A DNA stretch of 35,700 nucleotides from Alphaproteobacteria bacterium (GCA_021296325.1 JAGWAR010000009.1:1-35700), one strand, 5' to 3'. Positions 10,047 through 18,315 are shown, counted from the first letter of the stretch. Notes: generated from the sequence alone by a model not told the origin. Numbers and translations are program-made.

Positions 10047-10074
10047 ACTATAACCTGAATCATCTAGTGATTCA
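10047..10074 (-). promoter_or_regulatory. probable trpG promoter -10 with overlapping palindrome
   Basis: On the minus strand TATAGT (10052-10047) fits a -10 box about 28 bp before the trpG start. Immediately upstream, 10056-10074 is a perfect inverted repeat, TGAATCA-5 nt-TGATTCA, which would cover the spacer and -35 region. This is the usual place for a repressor operator. The binding protein is not identified; the site does not match the classical TrpR operator. Confidence 0.4.
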
Positions 10075-10165
10075 TTTCGGCCTTTTTCCCGACCTAAAAG
10101 TACAAAAAACTACCCTATGGTCCGAGCGCGGTATTCAAGTCCGTATTGAAGGACAGGGAGTCTGG

Positions 10166-10182
10166 CCTTCTAATAACTGGAA
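10166..10182 (+). repeat. imperfect upstream copy of the CueR half-operators
   Basis: The 17 bases here match the core of the CueR operator at 10195-10211 at 15 of 17 positions, differing only at the 6th and 8th bases. The copy begins exactly 29 bp upstream of the operator and lacks the outer operator symmetry. It may be a decayed duplicate or an auxiliary site. Confidence 0.55.
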
Positions 10183-10190
10183 ACATTGCC

Positions 10191-10221
10191 TTGACCTTCC
10201 AGTAACTGGAAGGTGTACATG
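10191..10221 (+). promoter_or_regulatory. CueR-type operator and promoter of the copper operon
   Basis: A perfect 21-bp palindrome at 10194-10214, ACCTTCC-N7-GGAAGGT, lies between a -35 box TTGACC (10191-10196) and a -10-like TACATG (10216-10221), with a 19-bp spacer. Long spacers holding a dyad are the hallmark of MerR-family activator promoters, and ACCTTCC/GGAAGGT is the known CueR recognition sequence. The CueR regulator encoded at 12496 is the obvious ligand, with Cu(I) as inducer. Confidence 0.85.
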
Positions 10222-10228
10222 GGGCGTT

Positions 10229-12499
10229 ATGACGACGTCCCTTCATGCAAAGGTCCGGGAGCTTACGCCGAAAGACGCGGCGGATGAAGGCCGGGAATTG
10301 TCCCTGCCCGTAAAAGGGATGACTTGTGCTGGCTGTGCCAACCACGTGGCCAAGATGCTGCGGGCGCTGCCCGGCGTGTTTGCCGCAGAGGTAAGCTTCA
10401 CGCTCGAGCAGGCCGATCTCCGCTTCGATCCCGGCTTGCTTGATCCCGCCCGGATCGCCGATGCCATCCGCGCGATCGGCTATCAGGTTCCGCCGGCGAA
10501 CGCTACGGCGAAAAAAGAGGCCCACGCCCATTACGCACACCACGCCAGCTCACCCTGGCAGTCGCGCCTCCTGATTCTCTCGGTCTTGCTGACCGTACCG
10601 TTGGCCGCTCAGATGGCGGGCGAGGTCGCGGGCCTACCGTTTCATCTGGCACCCCTGGTGCAGATGGCGATTGCCAGCCTCGTGCAGTTCGTCGTCGGCT
10701 GGCACTTCTACAAGGCAGCATGGACGGCGCTTCGCCATGGCAATGGCACGATGGACCAGTTGGTCGCGCTCGGCACCTCGGCGGCCTATGGCCTAAGCGC
10801 CTATCGGACCCTGTGGCCGGAAGCGGAAGGCGCCGATGCCCTCTATTTCGAGGCATCGGCCATCATCATCACACTGGTGCTGCTCGGCAAATGGCTGGAG
10901 AACCGCGCCAAACAGGGAACGTCGGCGGCCATCCGCGCGCTGATGCGGCTTCGGCCCGAAACGGCCCGGCTCGTGAAGGACGGCAAGGAAATCGAGGTTC
11001 CCGTCGAGACCCTGGCCGTTGGCGACGTCGTGCTGGTCAAGCCCGGTGAAAAGTTGCCCGTCGACGGTGAGGTCGTCGCGGGGGCAAGCGAAGTGGACGA
11101 ATCGCTGATCACCGGGGAAAGCCAGCCGGTCGAAAAGGAAAAGGGCGCGTCCGTCACCGGCGGTTCGGTGAACGGCTCCGGCCTTCTGCGCGTGGTCACG
11201 ACGCGGGTGGGGGCCGAAACGACTCTGGCCAGGATCATCCACCTGGTCGAAGGGGCCCAAGCCAGCCGCGCGCCCGTCCAGAAACTGGTCGATCAGGTCA
11301 GCGCCGTTTTCGTCCCGGCGGTGCTGTTCGTCGCCGTCTTTACCTTCGCCGTCCAATGGCTTTTCACCGGCGCCATCGGCCTGGCCGTCATTGCCGCCGT
11401 TTCCGTCCTGGTCATTGCCTGTCCCTGCGCGTTGGGCTTGGCGACCCCGACGGCGATCGTCGCTGGCATGGGAATCGCGGCACGTCACGGCATACTGATC
11501 AAGGATTTGCAAGCGCTGGAACGGACCCGCAAGGTCACGGTCATGGCCCTCGACAAGACCGGCACGCTGACGGAAGGCCAGCCCCGGGTCTCTCGCGTCC
11601 TGCCCGCCGAAGGCGTGGACCGGGAGACGTTGCTCCTGCTTGCCGCCTCGGCCCAGCAGGGCAGCGAACACCCGCTCGCCCGTGCCATTCTGGATGCGGC
11701 GGGGGGCGAGACGCTGAAACCGCTTGAGCATTTTCAAAGTTTCACCGGCCGCGGCCTCGAGGCCGTCGTCGCCGGCGAACGCCTGATCATTGGCAGCCGC
11801 CGGCTGATGACGGAATCCAAGATCGCGACGGCCAGCCTCGATTCCCAGGCCATTGCGTGCGAGTCGGAAGGGAGCACCGTCATGTGGGTGGCGCGGGCAG
11901 GGGAGGCGCCCCGTCTACTTGGAGCCATCGTGGCAAGCGACCCGGTCCGCCCGAACGCGGCGGAAGCGCTCGGCCGGCTGCAGGCGATGGGAATCGCCAT
12001 CGTCATGATGACCGGCGATAACCAGCGCACCGCCGCCGCCGTCGCCGGAAAGCTTGGGATCGACCGGGTCCTGGCCGAGCTGTTGCCGGAACAAAAAATT
12101 GCTGAAATCCTGCGGCTTCGCGAGGCGGGCGAGACCGTCGCCATGGTCGGCGACGGCATCAACGACGCGCCGGCCCTGGCGGCCGCGGATGTCGGAATCG
12201 CGATGGGCACGGGAACGGACGTCGCCATGGCGGCGGCTGGCGTCACCCTGATGCGGGGCGAACCGTTGTTGCTTGCGGAAACCATCCGGGTTTCGCGGGC
12301 GACGGTATCGAAGATCCGGCAGAACCTTTTCTGGGCCTTCATCTACAACGTCGTCGGCATTCCATTGGCCGCGACCGGCCTCTTGAGCCCGATCATCGCG
12401 GGCGGTGCCATGGCTTTCAGCAGCGTAAGCGTGGTTTCGAATTCCCTGTTACTTGCGCGCTGGCGGCCTTTGAACGAAAACGCGGAGCAAAAAGCATGA
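10229..12499 (+). CDS. copA: copper-exporting P1B-type ATPase CopA
   Basis: CopA pumps Cu(I) out of the cytoplasm at the cost of ATP. The 756-aa protein (from the ATG at 10229) has one N-terminal metal-binding domain with GMTCAGC (Cys33, Cys36), a histidine-rich linker (about 95-108), membrane helices, TGES (295-298) of the actuator domain, the transmembrane CPC (398-400) that defines Cu(I) pumps, the phosphorylated Asp442 in DKTGTLTEG, the SEHPLA motif, and GDGINDAPAL near the end. The frame is open back to 10067, but that extension is unrecognisable and would span the operator. With the mapped promoter, the mRNA would start at or within a few bases of the ATG, so it may be leaderless. It overlaps cueR by 4 nt (ATGA). 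Confidence 0.95.
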   Translation: MTTSLHAKVRELTPKDAADEGRELSLPVKGMTCAGCANHVAKMLRALPGVFAAEVSFTLEQADLRFDPGLLDPARIADAIRAIGYQVPPANATAKKEAHAHYAHHASSPWQSRLLILSVLLTVPLAAQMAGEVAGLPFHLAPLVQMAIASLVQFVVGWHFYKAAWTALRHGNGTMDQLVALGTSAAYGLSAYRTLWPEAEGADALYFEASAIIITLVLLGKWLENRAKQGTSAAIRALMRLRPETARLVKDGKEIEVPVETLAVGDVVLVKPGEKLPVDGEVVAGASEVDESLITGESQPVEKEKGASVTGGSVNGSGLLRVVTTRVGAETTLARIIHLVEGAQASRAPVQKLVDQVSAVFVPAVLFVAVFTFAVQWLFTGAIGLAVIAAVSVLVIACPCALGLATPTAIVAGMGIAARHGILIKDLQALERTRKVTVMALDKTGTLTEGQPRVSRVLPAEGVDRETLLLLAASAQQGSEHPLARAILDAAGGETLKPLEHFQSFTGRGLEAVVAGERLIIGSRRLMTESKIATASLDSQAIACESEGSTVMWVARAGEAPRLLGAIVASDPVRPNAAEALGRLQAMGIAIVMMTGDNQRTAAAVAGKLGIDRVLAELLPEQKIAEILRLREAGETVAMVGDGINDAPALAAADVGIAMGTGTDVAMAAAGVTLMRGEPLLLAETIRVSRATVSKIRQNLFWAFIYNVVGIPLAATGLLSPIIAGGAMAFSSVSVVSNSLLLARWRPLNENAEQKA

Positions 12500-12921
12500 A
12501 CATCGGCGAAGTATCCAAAAAATCCGGTCTTCCGGCGAAAACGATTCGTTACTACGAATCGATCGGCTTGCTCCCGAAGCCGCATCGTTCCGAGGGCGGT
12601 TACCGGGTATACACGTCAAACGACCTGATGACCCTGCGGTTCGTCCAGCGCGCGCGGCGATTAGGATTTTCGGTAGGAGACGTTGAAAACCTGCTGGCCT
12701 TGTGGCGAGATCAGCATCGTTCAAGCAGCGAGGTAAAAAAACTTGCCATTCAGCAGATCGGAAGTATTGATCAGCGCATCCGCGCGTTGGAGAACATGCG
12801 CGGGGTGCTCATCGATTTGACGGAACGGTGTCACGGCGACGAGCGTCCGGACTGTCCGATTCTGGACGATCTTGCCGACGACGAAACGGAAGACCGGTTT
12901 GCCGACGAAACGAAAACATAG
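12496..12921 (+). CDS. cueR: CueR-like MerR-family copper-responsive regulator
   Basis: CueR senses Cu(I) and twists the promoter DNA to switch on copper export. The 141-aa protein has the N-terminal MerR winged helix (MNIGEVSKKSGLPAKTIRYYESIGLL), a long dimerisation helix, and the metal-binding loop with Cys112 and Cys120, the same positions as the two copper-binding cysteines of E. coli CueR. A serine at 77 also matches the residue linked to choice of monovalent metals. The start overlaps the copA stop (ATGA), so the regulator is made from the operon it controls. The acidic tail (LADDETEDRFADE) is encoded by a small duplicated segment that overlaps the next gene. Confidence 0.93.
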   Translation: MNIGEVSKKSGLPAKTIRYYESIGLLPKPHRSEGGYRVYTSNDLMTLRFVQRARRLGFSVGDVENLLALWRDQHRSSSEVKKLAIQQIGSIDQRIRALENMRGVLIDLTERCHGDERPDCPILDDLADDETEDRFADETKT

Positions 12922-13879
12922 TCTCGGAAAAACGCTGGCGCGGCCCTGGATCGCCGCCGTCCTTGCCCTTGGCGTCGGTCTGGCTCTTGGTGCCGGGCTC
13001 ACGCTCTTTTTGGGCGAAACGCCGTCCGCGTCGAAAATCGAAACGACCCACAAGGAAGCGGCCCGGCGGCCCGTTCCCAAGGTTGCAGGGCTGCCGGCGG
13101 CAAAGCCTGGCGATTTTTTGCCGGGCGAAGCGTCGAAGCCGCAATGGATACGCAACGCCGTCGCAGTTCCCGAAAACGGCGAACGGCCGCTCATTGCCAT
13201 TGTCATCGACGACCTCGGCTTAAGCCCAAAGCGTTCAGCCATGGCGATCGGGCTGCCGGGACCGCTGACGTTGGCTTTTCTTCCCTATGCCGCGAAACTG
13301 CCGGAACAGGCCCGCCGGGCGCGCGCCGCCGGCCATGAACTGCTCGTTCACGTGCCGATGGAACCGGAAGGCAAGGTGGCCGATCCGGGGCCGCGGGCGT
13401 TGATGACCCGCATGTCGGTGGAGGAAATTCTGGAGCGGCTGCGTTGGGACCTTGACCGGTTCGATCACTATGTCGGCATCAACAACCACATGGGCAGCAA
13501 GTTCACGAAAAACCCTGAACGCCTGGCCCTGGTTTTTCAGGAACTGAAGTCGCGTGGTCTTCTGTTTCTCGATTCCCGGACGACCAGCGACACCGTGGCC
13601 AGGGAACTGGCCGGGGAAATGGGCATCCCTTTTGCGGAGCGTCAGGTGTTTCTCGACAATTACCTGTCGGCCAAGAACGTTCACGAGCGCCTGGCGCGAC
13701 TCGAGGAGATTGCGCGTAACGAAGGCGTTGCCGTCGCCATCGGCCACCCGCACGAAGTGACGATGGCGGCCCTTCGGGAATGGTTGCCGACGCTGGAAGA
13801 AAAAGGTTTTGCGCTGGTGCCGGTAAGCGCGGTGGTGCGCAAGCGGCTCGACGGGCAGGGGGCCGTCACCGGGCGCTAG
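12899..13879 (+). CDS. YibQ-like divergent polysaccharide deacetylase
   Basis: This protein belongs to the divergent polysaccharide deacetylase (YibQ, formerly DUF610) family. A basic N-terminus and one membrane segment (about residues 13-38) place it as a membrane-anchored periplasmic protein. The deacetylase fold shows IAIVIDDLGL with the Asp pair, LLVHVPMEP, YVGINNHMGSKFT with the His/Asn site, FLDSRTTSDTVA and IGHPHE. Substrate and activity of this family are poorly known. No ATG is available. I chose the TTG at 12899, preceded by GGAAGA at 5 nt, although the frame allows a TTG at 12872. Either start lies inside cueR, so the gene is probably the third gene of the copper operon. It is convergent with trpE, 8 bp away. 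Confidence 0.85.
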   Translation: MPTKRKHSLGKTLARPWIAAVLALGVGLALGAGLTLFLGETPSASKIETTHKEAARRPVPKVAGLPAAKPGDFLPGEASKPQWIRNAVAVPENGERPLIAIVIDDLGLSPKRSAMAIGLPGPLTLAFLPYAAKLPEQARRARAAGHELLVHVPMEPEGKVADPGPRALMTRMSVEEILERLRWDLDRFDHYVGINNHMGSKFTKNPERLALVFQELKSRGLLFLDSRTTSDTVARELAGEMGIPFAERQVFLDNYLSAKNVHERLARLEEIARNEGVAVAIGHPHEVTMAALREWLPTLEEKGFALVPVSAVVRKRLDGQGAVTGR

Positions 13880-13887
13880 GGCCCGAT

Positions 13888-15393
13888 CTATTCGTTTGAG
13901 GCGTACCGCATGGCTTCTTCCGCCGCCCGGATTAGCGCCATCGCCTTGTTGCAGCTTTCCTGATATTCCGCTTCCGGCTTGCTGTCGGCGACGACGCCGC
14001 CTCCGGCCTGCACGTACATTTTCCCGTCCTTGACGATGGCCGTTCGCAGCGCGATGCAACTGTCCATGGTGCCGTTCGATGCGAAGTAGCCGACGCAACC
14101 GCCGTAAATGCCGCGGCGATCCGGCTCCAGTTCTTCGATGATCTCCATGGCGCGCACCTTCGGCGCGCCGGAAACGGTGCCGGCGGGAAAGCCTGCGATC
14201 AGGGCGTCGATCGCGTCGAATTTCGGGTCCAGCCTGCCCTGAACGTTAGAAACCAGGTGCATGACGTGCGAGTAATATTCAACGTTCATCTCTTCCGTAA
14301 CCTCGACGCTGCCGATGTCGGCCACGCGTCCGACATCGTTCCGCCCCAGATCCAGCAGCATGAGGTGTTCGGCCCGTTCCTTCGGGTCGGCCAGCAAGTC
14401 TTCGGCCAGACGCTTGTCTTCCGCGGCATCCTTGCCGCGCCGGCGGGTGCCGGCGATCGGCCGGATCGTCACGACGCCGTCGCGAACCCGAACCATGATC
14501 TCCGGAGACGAGCCGACGACGGCGAAGCCTTCGAAGTCCAGCAGGAACAGGAAAGGCGAGGGGTTGAGCCGGCGAAGGGCGCGGTAAAGCGCGATCGGGG
14601 GCAGGGTAAAGGGAACCTGGAAGCGCTGCGACGGCACCACCTGAAAGATGTCGCCAGCTAGAATATATTCCTTGGCGCGTTCGACCATCCCGTAATAGGC
14701 CTCGCGCGCCATGTTCGAGACTGGCTCCGGCGGCGTGCCCGGTGTCGAGGGCGCCGCTTCAGGAGGAAGGCGCGTATCCAGGTCGGCGATGCATTGCTCA
14801 AGCCGTGCCTGCGCTTTCCCATAGGCCGTTTTCGCATCCACGCCTTCCTTTGGGCGCACCGGCGTGACCAGGATCGCCGTGTCCTCGATGTTATCGAAGA
14901 TCGCCATCACCGTGGCCCGGACGAACATGCCATCCGGCATGCCGGTCACACCTTCCGGGTTCGACGCCGGCAGGCCTTCCATCAGGCGAACCATGTCGTA
15001 ACCCATGTAGCCGACGAGGCCGGCCGCCATTGGCGGCAAGGCGTCGGGAAGATCGACGGCCGATTTCGCAAGCAGCTCTCGAAACGAACGAAAGGCGCCG
15101 CCCGCAGCTGGCACGAAGGCGTTGGCATCGTGGCTGGCGTTTTCATTAATCTCGGCCCGGTCGCCGAAACAGCGCCAGATGACGTCCGGGCGGATGCCGA
15201 TGAAGGAATAGCGCCCGCGCATGGCGCCGCCTTCGACCGATTCGAGCAGGAAACTGTTCGGCGCGTTGCGAGCCAGTTTCTGCATCGCCGAGACGGGCGT
15301 TTCCAGGTCCGCAACCAGCTTCGTCCAGACGACCTGCGGGCGGCCGTTGTCGTAGGTGTCGGTAAAGTCGGAAAGGGCAGGGTTAATCCGCAT
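13888..15393 (-). CDS. trpE: anthranilate synthase component I
   Basis: TrpE converts chorismate to anthranilate using ammonia from TrpG. The 501-aa protein is unfused to TrpG. The N-terminal part holds SFLLESVEGG, whose LLES serine belongs to the tryptophan feedback pocket. The C-terminal chorismate-binding domain shows IRPIAGTRRRGKD, DLGRNDVGRVA, AGFPAGTVSGAPKVRAME and the Gly-rich VQAGGGVVADSKPEAEY. It starts 8 nt after the ppiD stop, so it is read from the foldase promoter or one inside that gene. I see no Trp-rich leader peptide. Its usual neighbours trpGDC are displaced by the copper cassette. Confidence 0.96.
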   Translation of the reverse strand: MRINPALSDFTDTYDNGRPQVVWTKLVADLETPVSAMQKLARNAPNSFLLESVEGGAMRGRYSFIGIRPDVIWRCFGDRAEINENASHDANAFVPAAGGAFRSFRELLAKSAVDLPDALPPMAAGLVGYMGYDMVRLMEGLPASNPEGVTGMPDGMFVRATVMAIFDNIEDTAILVTPVRPKEGVDAKTAYGKAQARLEQCIADLDTRLPPEAAPSTPGTPPEPVSNMAREAYYGMVERAKEYILAGDIFQVVPSQRFQVPFTLPPIALYRALRRLNPSPFLFLLDFEGFAVVGSSPEIMVRVRDGVVTIRPIAGTRRRGKDAAEDKRLAEDLLADPKERAEHLMLLDLGRNDVGRVADIGSVEVTEEMNVEYYSHVMHLVSNVQGRLDPKFDAIDALIAGFPAGTVSGAPKVRAMEIIEELEPDRRGIYGGCVGYFASNGTMDSCIALRTAIVKDGKMYVQAGGGVVADSKPEAEYQESCNKAMALIRAAEEAMRYASNE

Positions 15394-15401
15394 CGCCCGG
15401 A

Positions 15402-17285
15402 CTAATAGGCCGATTCAATGGCCGAAGGATAGATTTTGACCGGGTATTTCTTTCGAAGAGCGGCGATGTATTGATCCAGGATGTCGTTCGCCATGGATTG
15501 CACGACCTGCGTGCGCACGTTTTCCAACGCTTCCGTATCCTTGCCGATATCCGCTTCCAGGATCTCCTTGACCTTGGCAACCGCGTAGCCGTCGTCCGTC
15601 GGCGCCATGACGACCCCGTCGGCCTTCGCCGCAAAGAGCTTGTCGATCAGCTCGGCGGTCAGGTTTTCGTCGCTCTCTTCCCCATCGCGGGTAAGCGGGC
15701 CGATGGCCTTGACCCGCAGCCCGGAATTGGCGGCAAGGCTTCGCAGGCTTTTCCCCTGGCTGCTGTCTTCGATGATCTTCACGGCCAGGGCTTCCGCCTT
15801 GCGGGTGCGCTCTTCCGCCTGCCAGTCGGCAACGGCTTGTTCGCGAATTTCCTCAAGCGGGCGCAGCGCCGTCGGGGTAATGGCATCGACCCGCAGAATG
15901 AAGAAGCCGCCTTCCTTCGTCTCGATCATCGTACTTTCTTCACCGGCCGCCGTTTCATAGGCGACGGTCAGAAAATCATCGATATCGGGAAGCGCCTCGG
16001 CCGGTTTCCCCTCCGGGGTTTTTCCGTCGCTGCTTACCTTTTCAAGCCGGACGATGGGAAGATCCAATTCCTTGCTTGCTTCCTCGAGCGTGGCGCCGCC
16101 GGCGAGGCGGTCCTCAAGCTGCGTCGAGATGGCGTACAGGCTGTCAATAGCCTGGCCGCGCGTGATTTCATCGACGATCTGTTCGCGCACATCTTCCAGT
16201 TTGGGAATCGAACCGGGCGTGATTTCCTTCACACGCAGGATATGCCACCCGAAGGAGCTTTGAATCGGCTTGCTGATCTCGCCCTTCTTCAACGCGAAGG
16301 CCGGTTCGGAAAGTTCCGAGATCAATTCGTCGCGGGCGTGACTGCCGAGGGATAGGTTGGCGTTTTTTTCAACCCTTCCAATTTCCTGCGCGACCTTCTC
16401 GAAAGACGTTCCGGACGTCAGCAGGACATCCGCCTTGGTGGCGCTTTCCTCGTCGGAAAGCAGGATTTGCTCGATCTCGCGGCGCTCCGGGGTGGAGAGT
16501 TCCCCAAGCCGGGCGTCGTATTCGCGTTGAATTTCCTCTTCGGGAACCTCGATCTCGCTCAGGAAGTCGTCCGGTGCAAGAACGATGGCCGTGACGCCGC
16601 GATATTCCGGCGACATGTAATTTCTGGAATGTTCCTCGTAATAGGCGGTCAGCGCTTCCGCATCCGGCTGGCCGACGCCCTTCATCCGGCTGGCCGGCAC
16701 CGCGATCATGTCTGCGGTGCGTTCTTCCTTCAGGAACTTGAACAAAATCGTTCCCAGCCGTTCCGGCACGACCGTGCCATGGGTAACGGCTTCCGCAAGC
16801 TGGTTGCGGGTGATGCCGCGGCGCACGAGCTCCGTGAACTGTTCTTCCGTGTAGTCGTTGTTCAACAGCAGCTGATAGAAGATCTGCCGGTCGAATTCCC
16901 CGAAACGGTCGCGAAAGGCGGGATTGTCTTTGATCCTAGCCGCGACGAGCGAGTCGCTCGCTATGAGATGCAGCTCGTGGGATTCCAGGTCGAACACCGT
17001 TTCGGCGATCATGCGGTCGAGCGCACGGTCGAGCAGGCCCATCTCCCGCGCCTGTTCCGAAGTCAGCGCGTTTTCGAAAACGTGCTGAATCCGATTCATT
17101 TCACGCCGGAATTCGCGGTTAAGCTGGCGATTCGTGATGTTGATGTCATCTACGGTGGCGACGGTCTGTTCACGCCCGCCGCGAAAAATATCGCCGATTC
17201 CCCACACCGCAAAACTCAGCACGAGGAGAAGCAGCAATGCTTTGACGACCCAGGAGGCCGTACGTTTTCGAATCGATTCAAGCAT
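15402..17285 (-). CDS. ppiD: PpiD-like membrane-anchored peptidyl-prolyl isomerase / foldase
   Basis: This is a periplasmic folding factor of the SurA/PpiD group. The 627-aa protein opens with a short basic segment and one membrane helix (ASWVVKALLLLLVLSFAVWG, about residues 10-29). A SurA-like N-terminal chaperone domain follows (about 35-200), then a PpiC-type rotamase domain (about 265-360) ending in the typical SSFGWHILRVKEI. A second, weaker rotamase-like region lies around 370-490. PpiD sits at the SecYEG exit in enterobacteria and helps newly exported proteins. The gene is divergent from tpiA and heads a unit with trpE. Orthology to E. coli PpiD is by architecture, so the symbol is tentative. 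Confidence 0.85.
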   Translation of the reverse strand: MLESIRKRTASWVVKALLLLLVLSFAVWGIGDIFRGGREQTVATVDDINITNRQLNREFRREMNRIQHVFENALTSEQAREMGLLDRALDRMIAETVFDLESHELHLIASDSLVAARIKDNPAFRDRFGEFDRQIFYQLLLNNDYTEEQFTELVRRGITRNQLAEAVTHGTVVPERLGTILFKFLKEERTADMIAVPASRMKGVGQPDAEALTAYYEEHSRNYMSPEYRGVTAIVLAPDDFLSEIEVPEEEIQREYDARLGELSTPERREIEQILLSDEESATKADVLLTSGTSFEKVAQEIGRVEKNANLSLGSHARDELISELSEPAFALKKGEISKPIQSSFGWHILRVKEITPGSIPKLEDVREQIVDEITRGQAIDSLYAISTQLEDRLAGGATLEEASKELDLPIVRLEKVSSDGKTPEGKPAEALPDIDDFLTVAYETAAGEESTMIETKEGGFFILRVDAITPTALRPLEEIREQAVADWQAEERTRKAEALAVKIIEDSSQGKSLRSLAANSGLRVKAIGPLTRDGEESDENLTAELIDKLFAAKADGVVMAPTDDGYAVAKVKEILEADIGKDTEALENVRTQVVQSMANDILDQYIAALRKKYPVKIYPSAIESAY

Positions 17286-17477
17286 GCGAAATCGTAGATC
17301 GGCGAGTTGAAAAAAGGCCGGAATTCAAGCCGTTGCCAGCCGCATGATAAAGAGGGCGCCAACCCCCCGCAACCCGAGAATGGGGCCGTTTTGCCTCTCG
17401 GCAAGGCTGGAAACGCGACCGGCCCTATGCTACGCAAGCCCGAAGACCGGGCGTCTGAAAAAGGCATCGAAATACAC

Positions 17478-18236
17478 ATGGCAAACGCACCGCGCCCGCT
17501 GGTAGCCGGCAATTGGAAAATGCATGCACTCGGCGAGGCGGGTGACGCGCTTGCGCGGGGCATCGTTGAACGTTGGCAGGCGATGGGGCGGCAGGACGTG
17601 GACGTGGCACTCTGTCCGCCGGCCACGCTTCTGGGCAGGGTAGGGCGGCTCCTCGAAGGCAGCGGTCTTCTGCTCGGCGCACAGGATTGCCACTGGGAAG
17701 CCGAGGGCGCGCATACCGGCGACATTTCGGCGCCGATGCTGGCGGATGCGGGCTGCCGCGTTGTCATCCTTGGTCATTCGGAACGCCGTCAGAGCCATGG
17801 CGAAACGGATGAAGAGGTCGCCGCCAAGACAAGGGCCGCGCACGCGGCGGGGCTGAAAGCCATCGTCTGCGTCGGTGAAAGCAAGGCCGCGCGCGACGCC
17901 GGCCAGACCGCGACCGTTGTCGAAACGCAGCTTGCCGCTTCCCTCCCGAAGGGCGTTTCGGCGGCGAACACCGCCATCGCCTACGAGCCGATCTGGGCCA
18001 TCGGCAGCGGCAGGACGCCGGACATGGATGAAATCGGCGCCGTTCACGCGCGAATCCGAACGCTTCTTGCCAATGCCTTCGGGGCCTCGGAGGCCTTTTC
18101 CGTTCTCTATGGGGGTTCCGTTGCGCCCGCCAACGCGGCGGAGATTATGACCCTTGATGAGGTAAACGGGGTTCTGGTCGGCGGCGCCAGCCTGGATGCC
18201 GGGGCCTTTTGCGAAATCATCGAAAGTTGTGGCTAG
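17478..18236 (+). CDS. tpiA: triosephosphate isomerase
   Basis: TpiA interconverts dihydroxyacetone phosphate and glyceraldehyde-3-phosphate. The 252-aa protein is a TIM barrel with all catalytic residues: Asn12 and Lys14 in AGNWKMH, His100 in ILGHSERR, and Glu170 in AYEPIWAIGSG. The phosphate-binding YGGSVAPANA comes near the end. The frame extends 57 codons upstream, but the start at 17478 gives the canonical N-terminus (MANAPRPLVAGNWKM). It is divergent from ppiD with 192 bp between starts, room for two promoters, although I cannot assign either with confidence. Confidence 0.96.
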   Translation: MANAPRPLVAGNWKMHALGEAGDALARGIVERWQAMGRQDVDVALCPPATLLGRVGRLLEGSGLLLGAQDCHWEAEGAHTGDISAPMLADAGCRVVILGHSERRQSHGETDEEVAAKTRAAHAAGLKAIVCVGESKAARDAGQTATVVETQLAASLPKGVSAANTAIAYEPIWAIGSGRTPDMDEIGAVHARIRTLLANAFGASEAFSVLYGGSVAPANAAEIMTLDEVNGVLVGGASLDAGAFCEIIESCG

Positions 18237-18315
18237 CATGGCGGCGGTGGATTCGGTAAAAGGCGGGGGCCATGGACGCGGGCAAACCCTGGAAAAAGCG
18301 TAGAAACAACCCACG

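Noticed and set aside
10134-10150. TTCAA-N7-TTGAA inverted repeat upstream of copA
   Set aside because: The arms are short and AT-rich, and it is not placed relative to a visible promoter, so chance is a sufficient explanation.
10067-10228. In-frame upstream extension of copA by 54 codons
   Set aside because: The residues match nothing I recognise, and the extension would place the coding start far ahead of the CueR promoter.
12872-12898. TTG at 12872 as the start of the YibQ-like gene
   Set aside because: It is possible, but the TTG at 12899 has a better ribosome-binding site (GGAAGA at 5 nt), so I used the latter.
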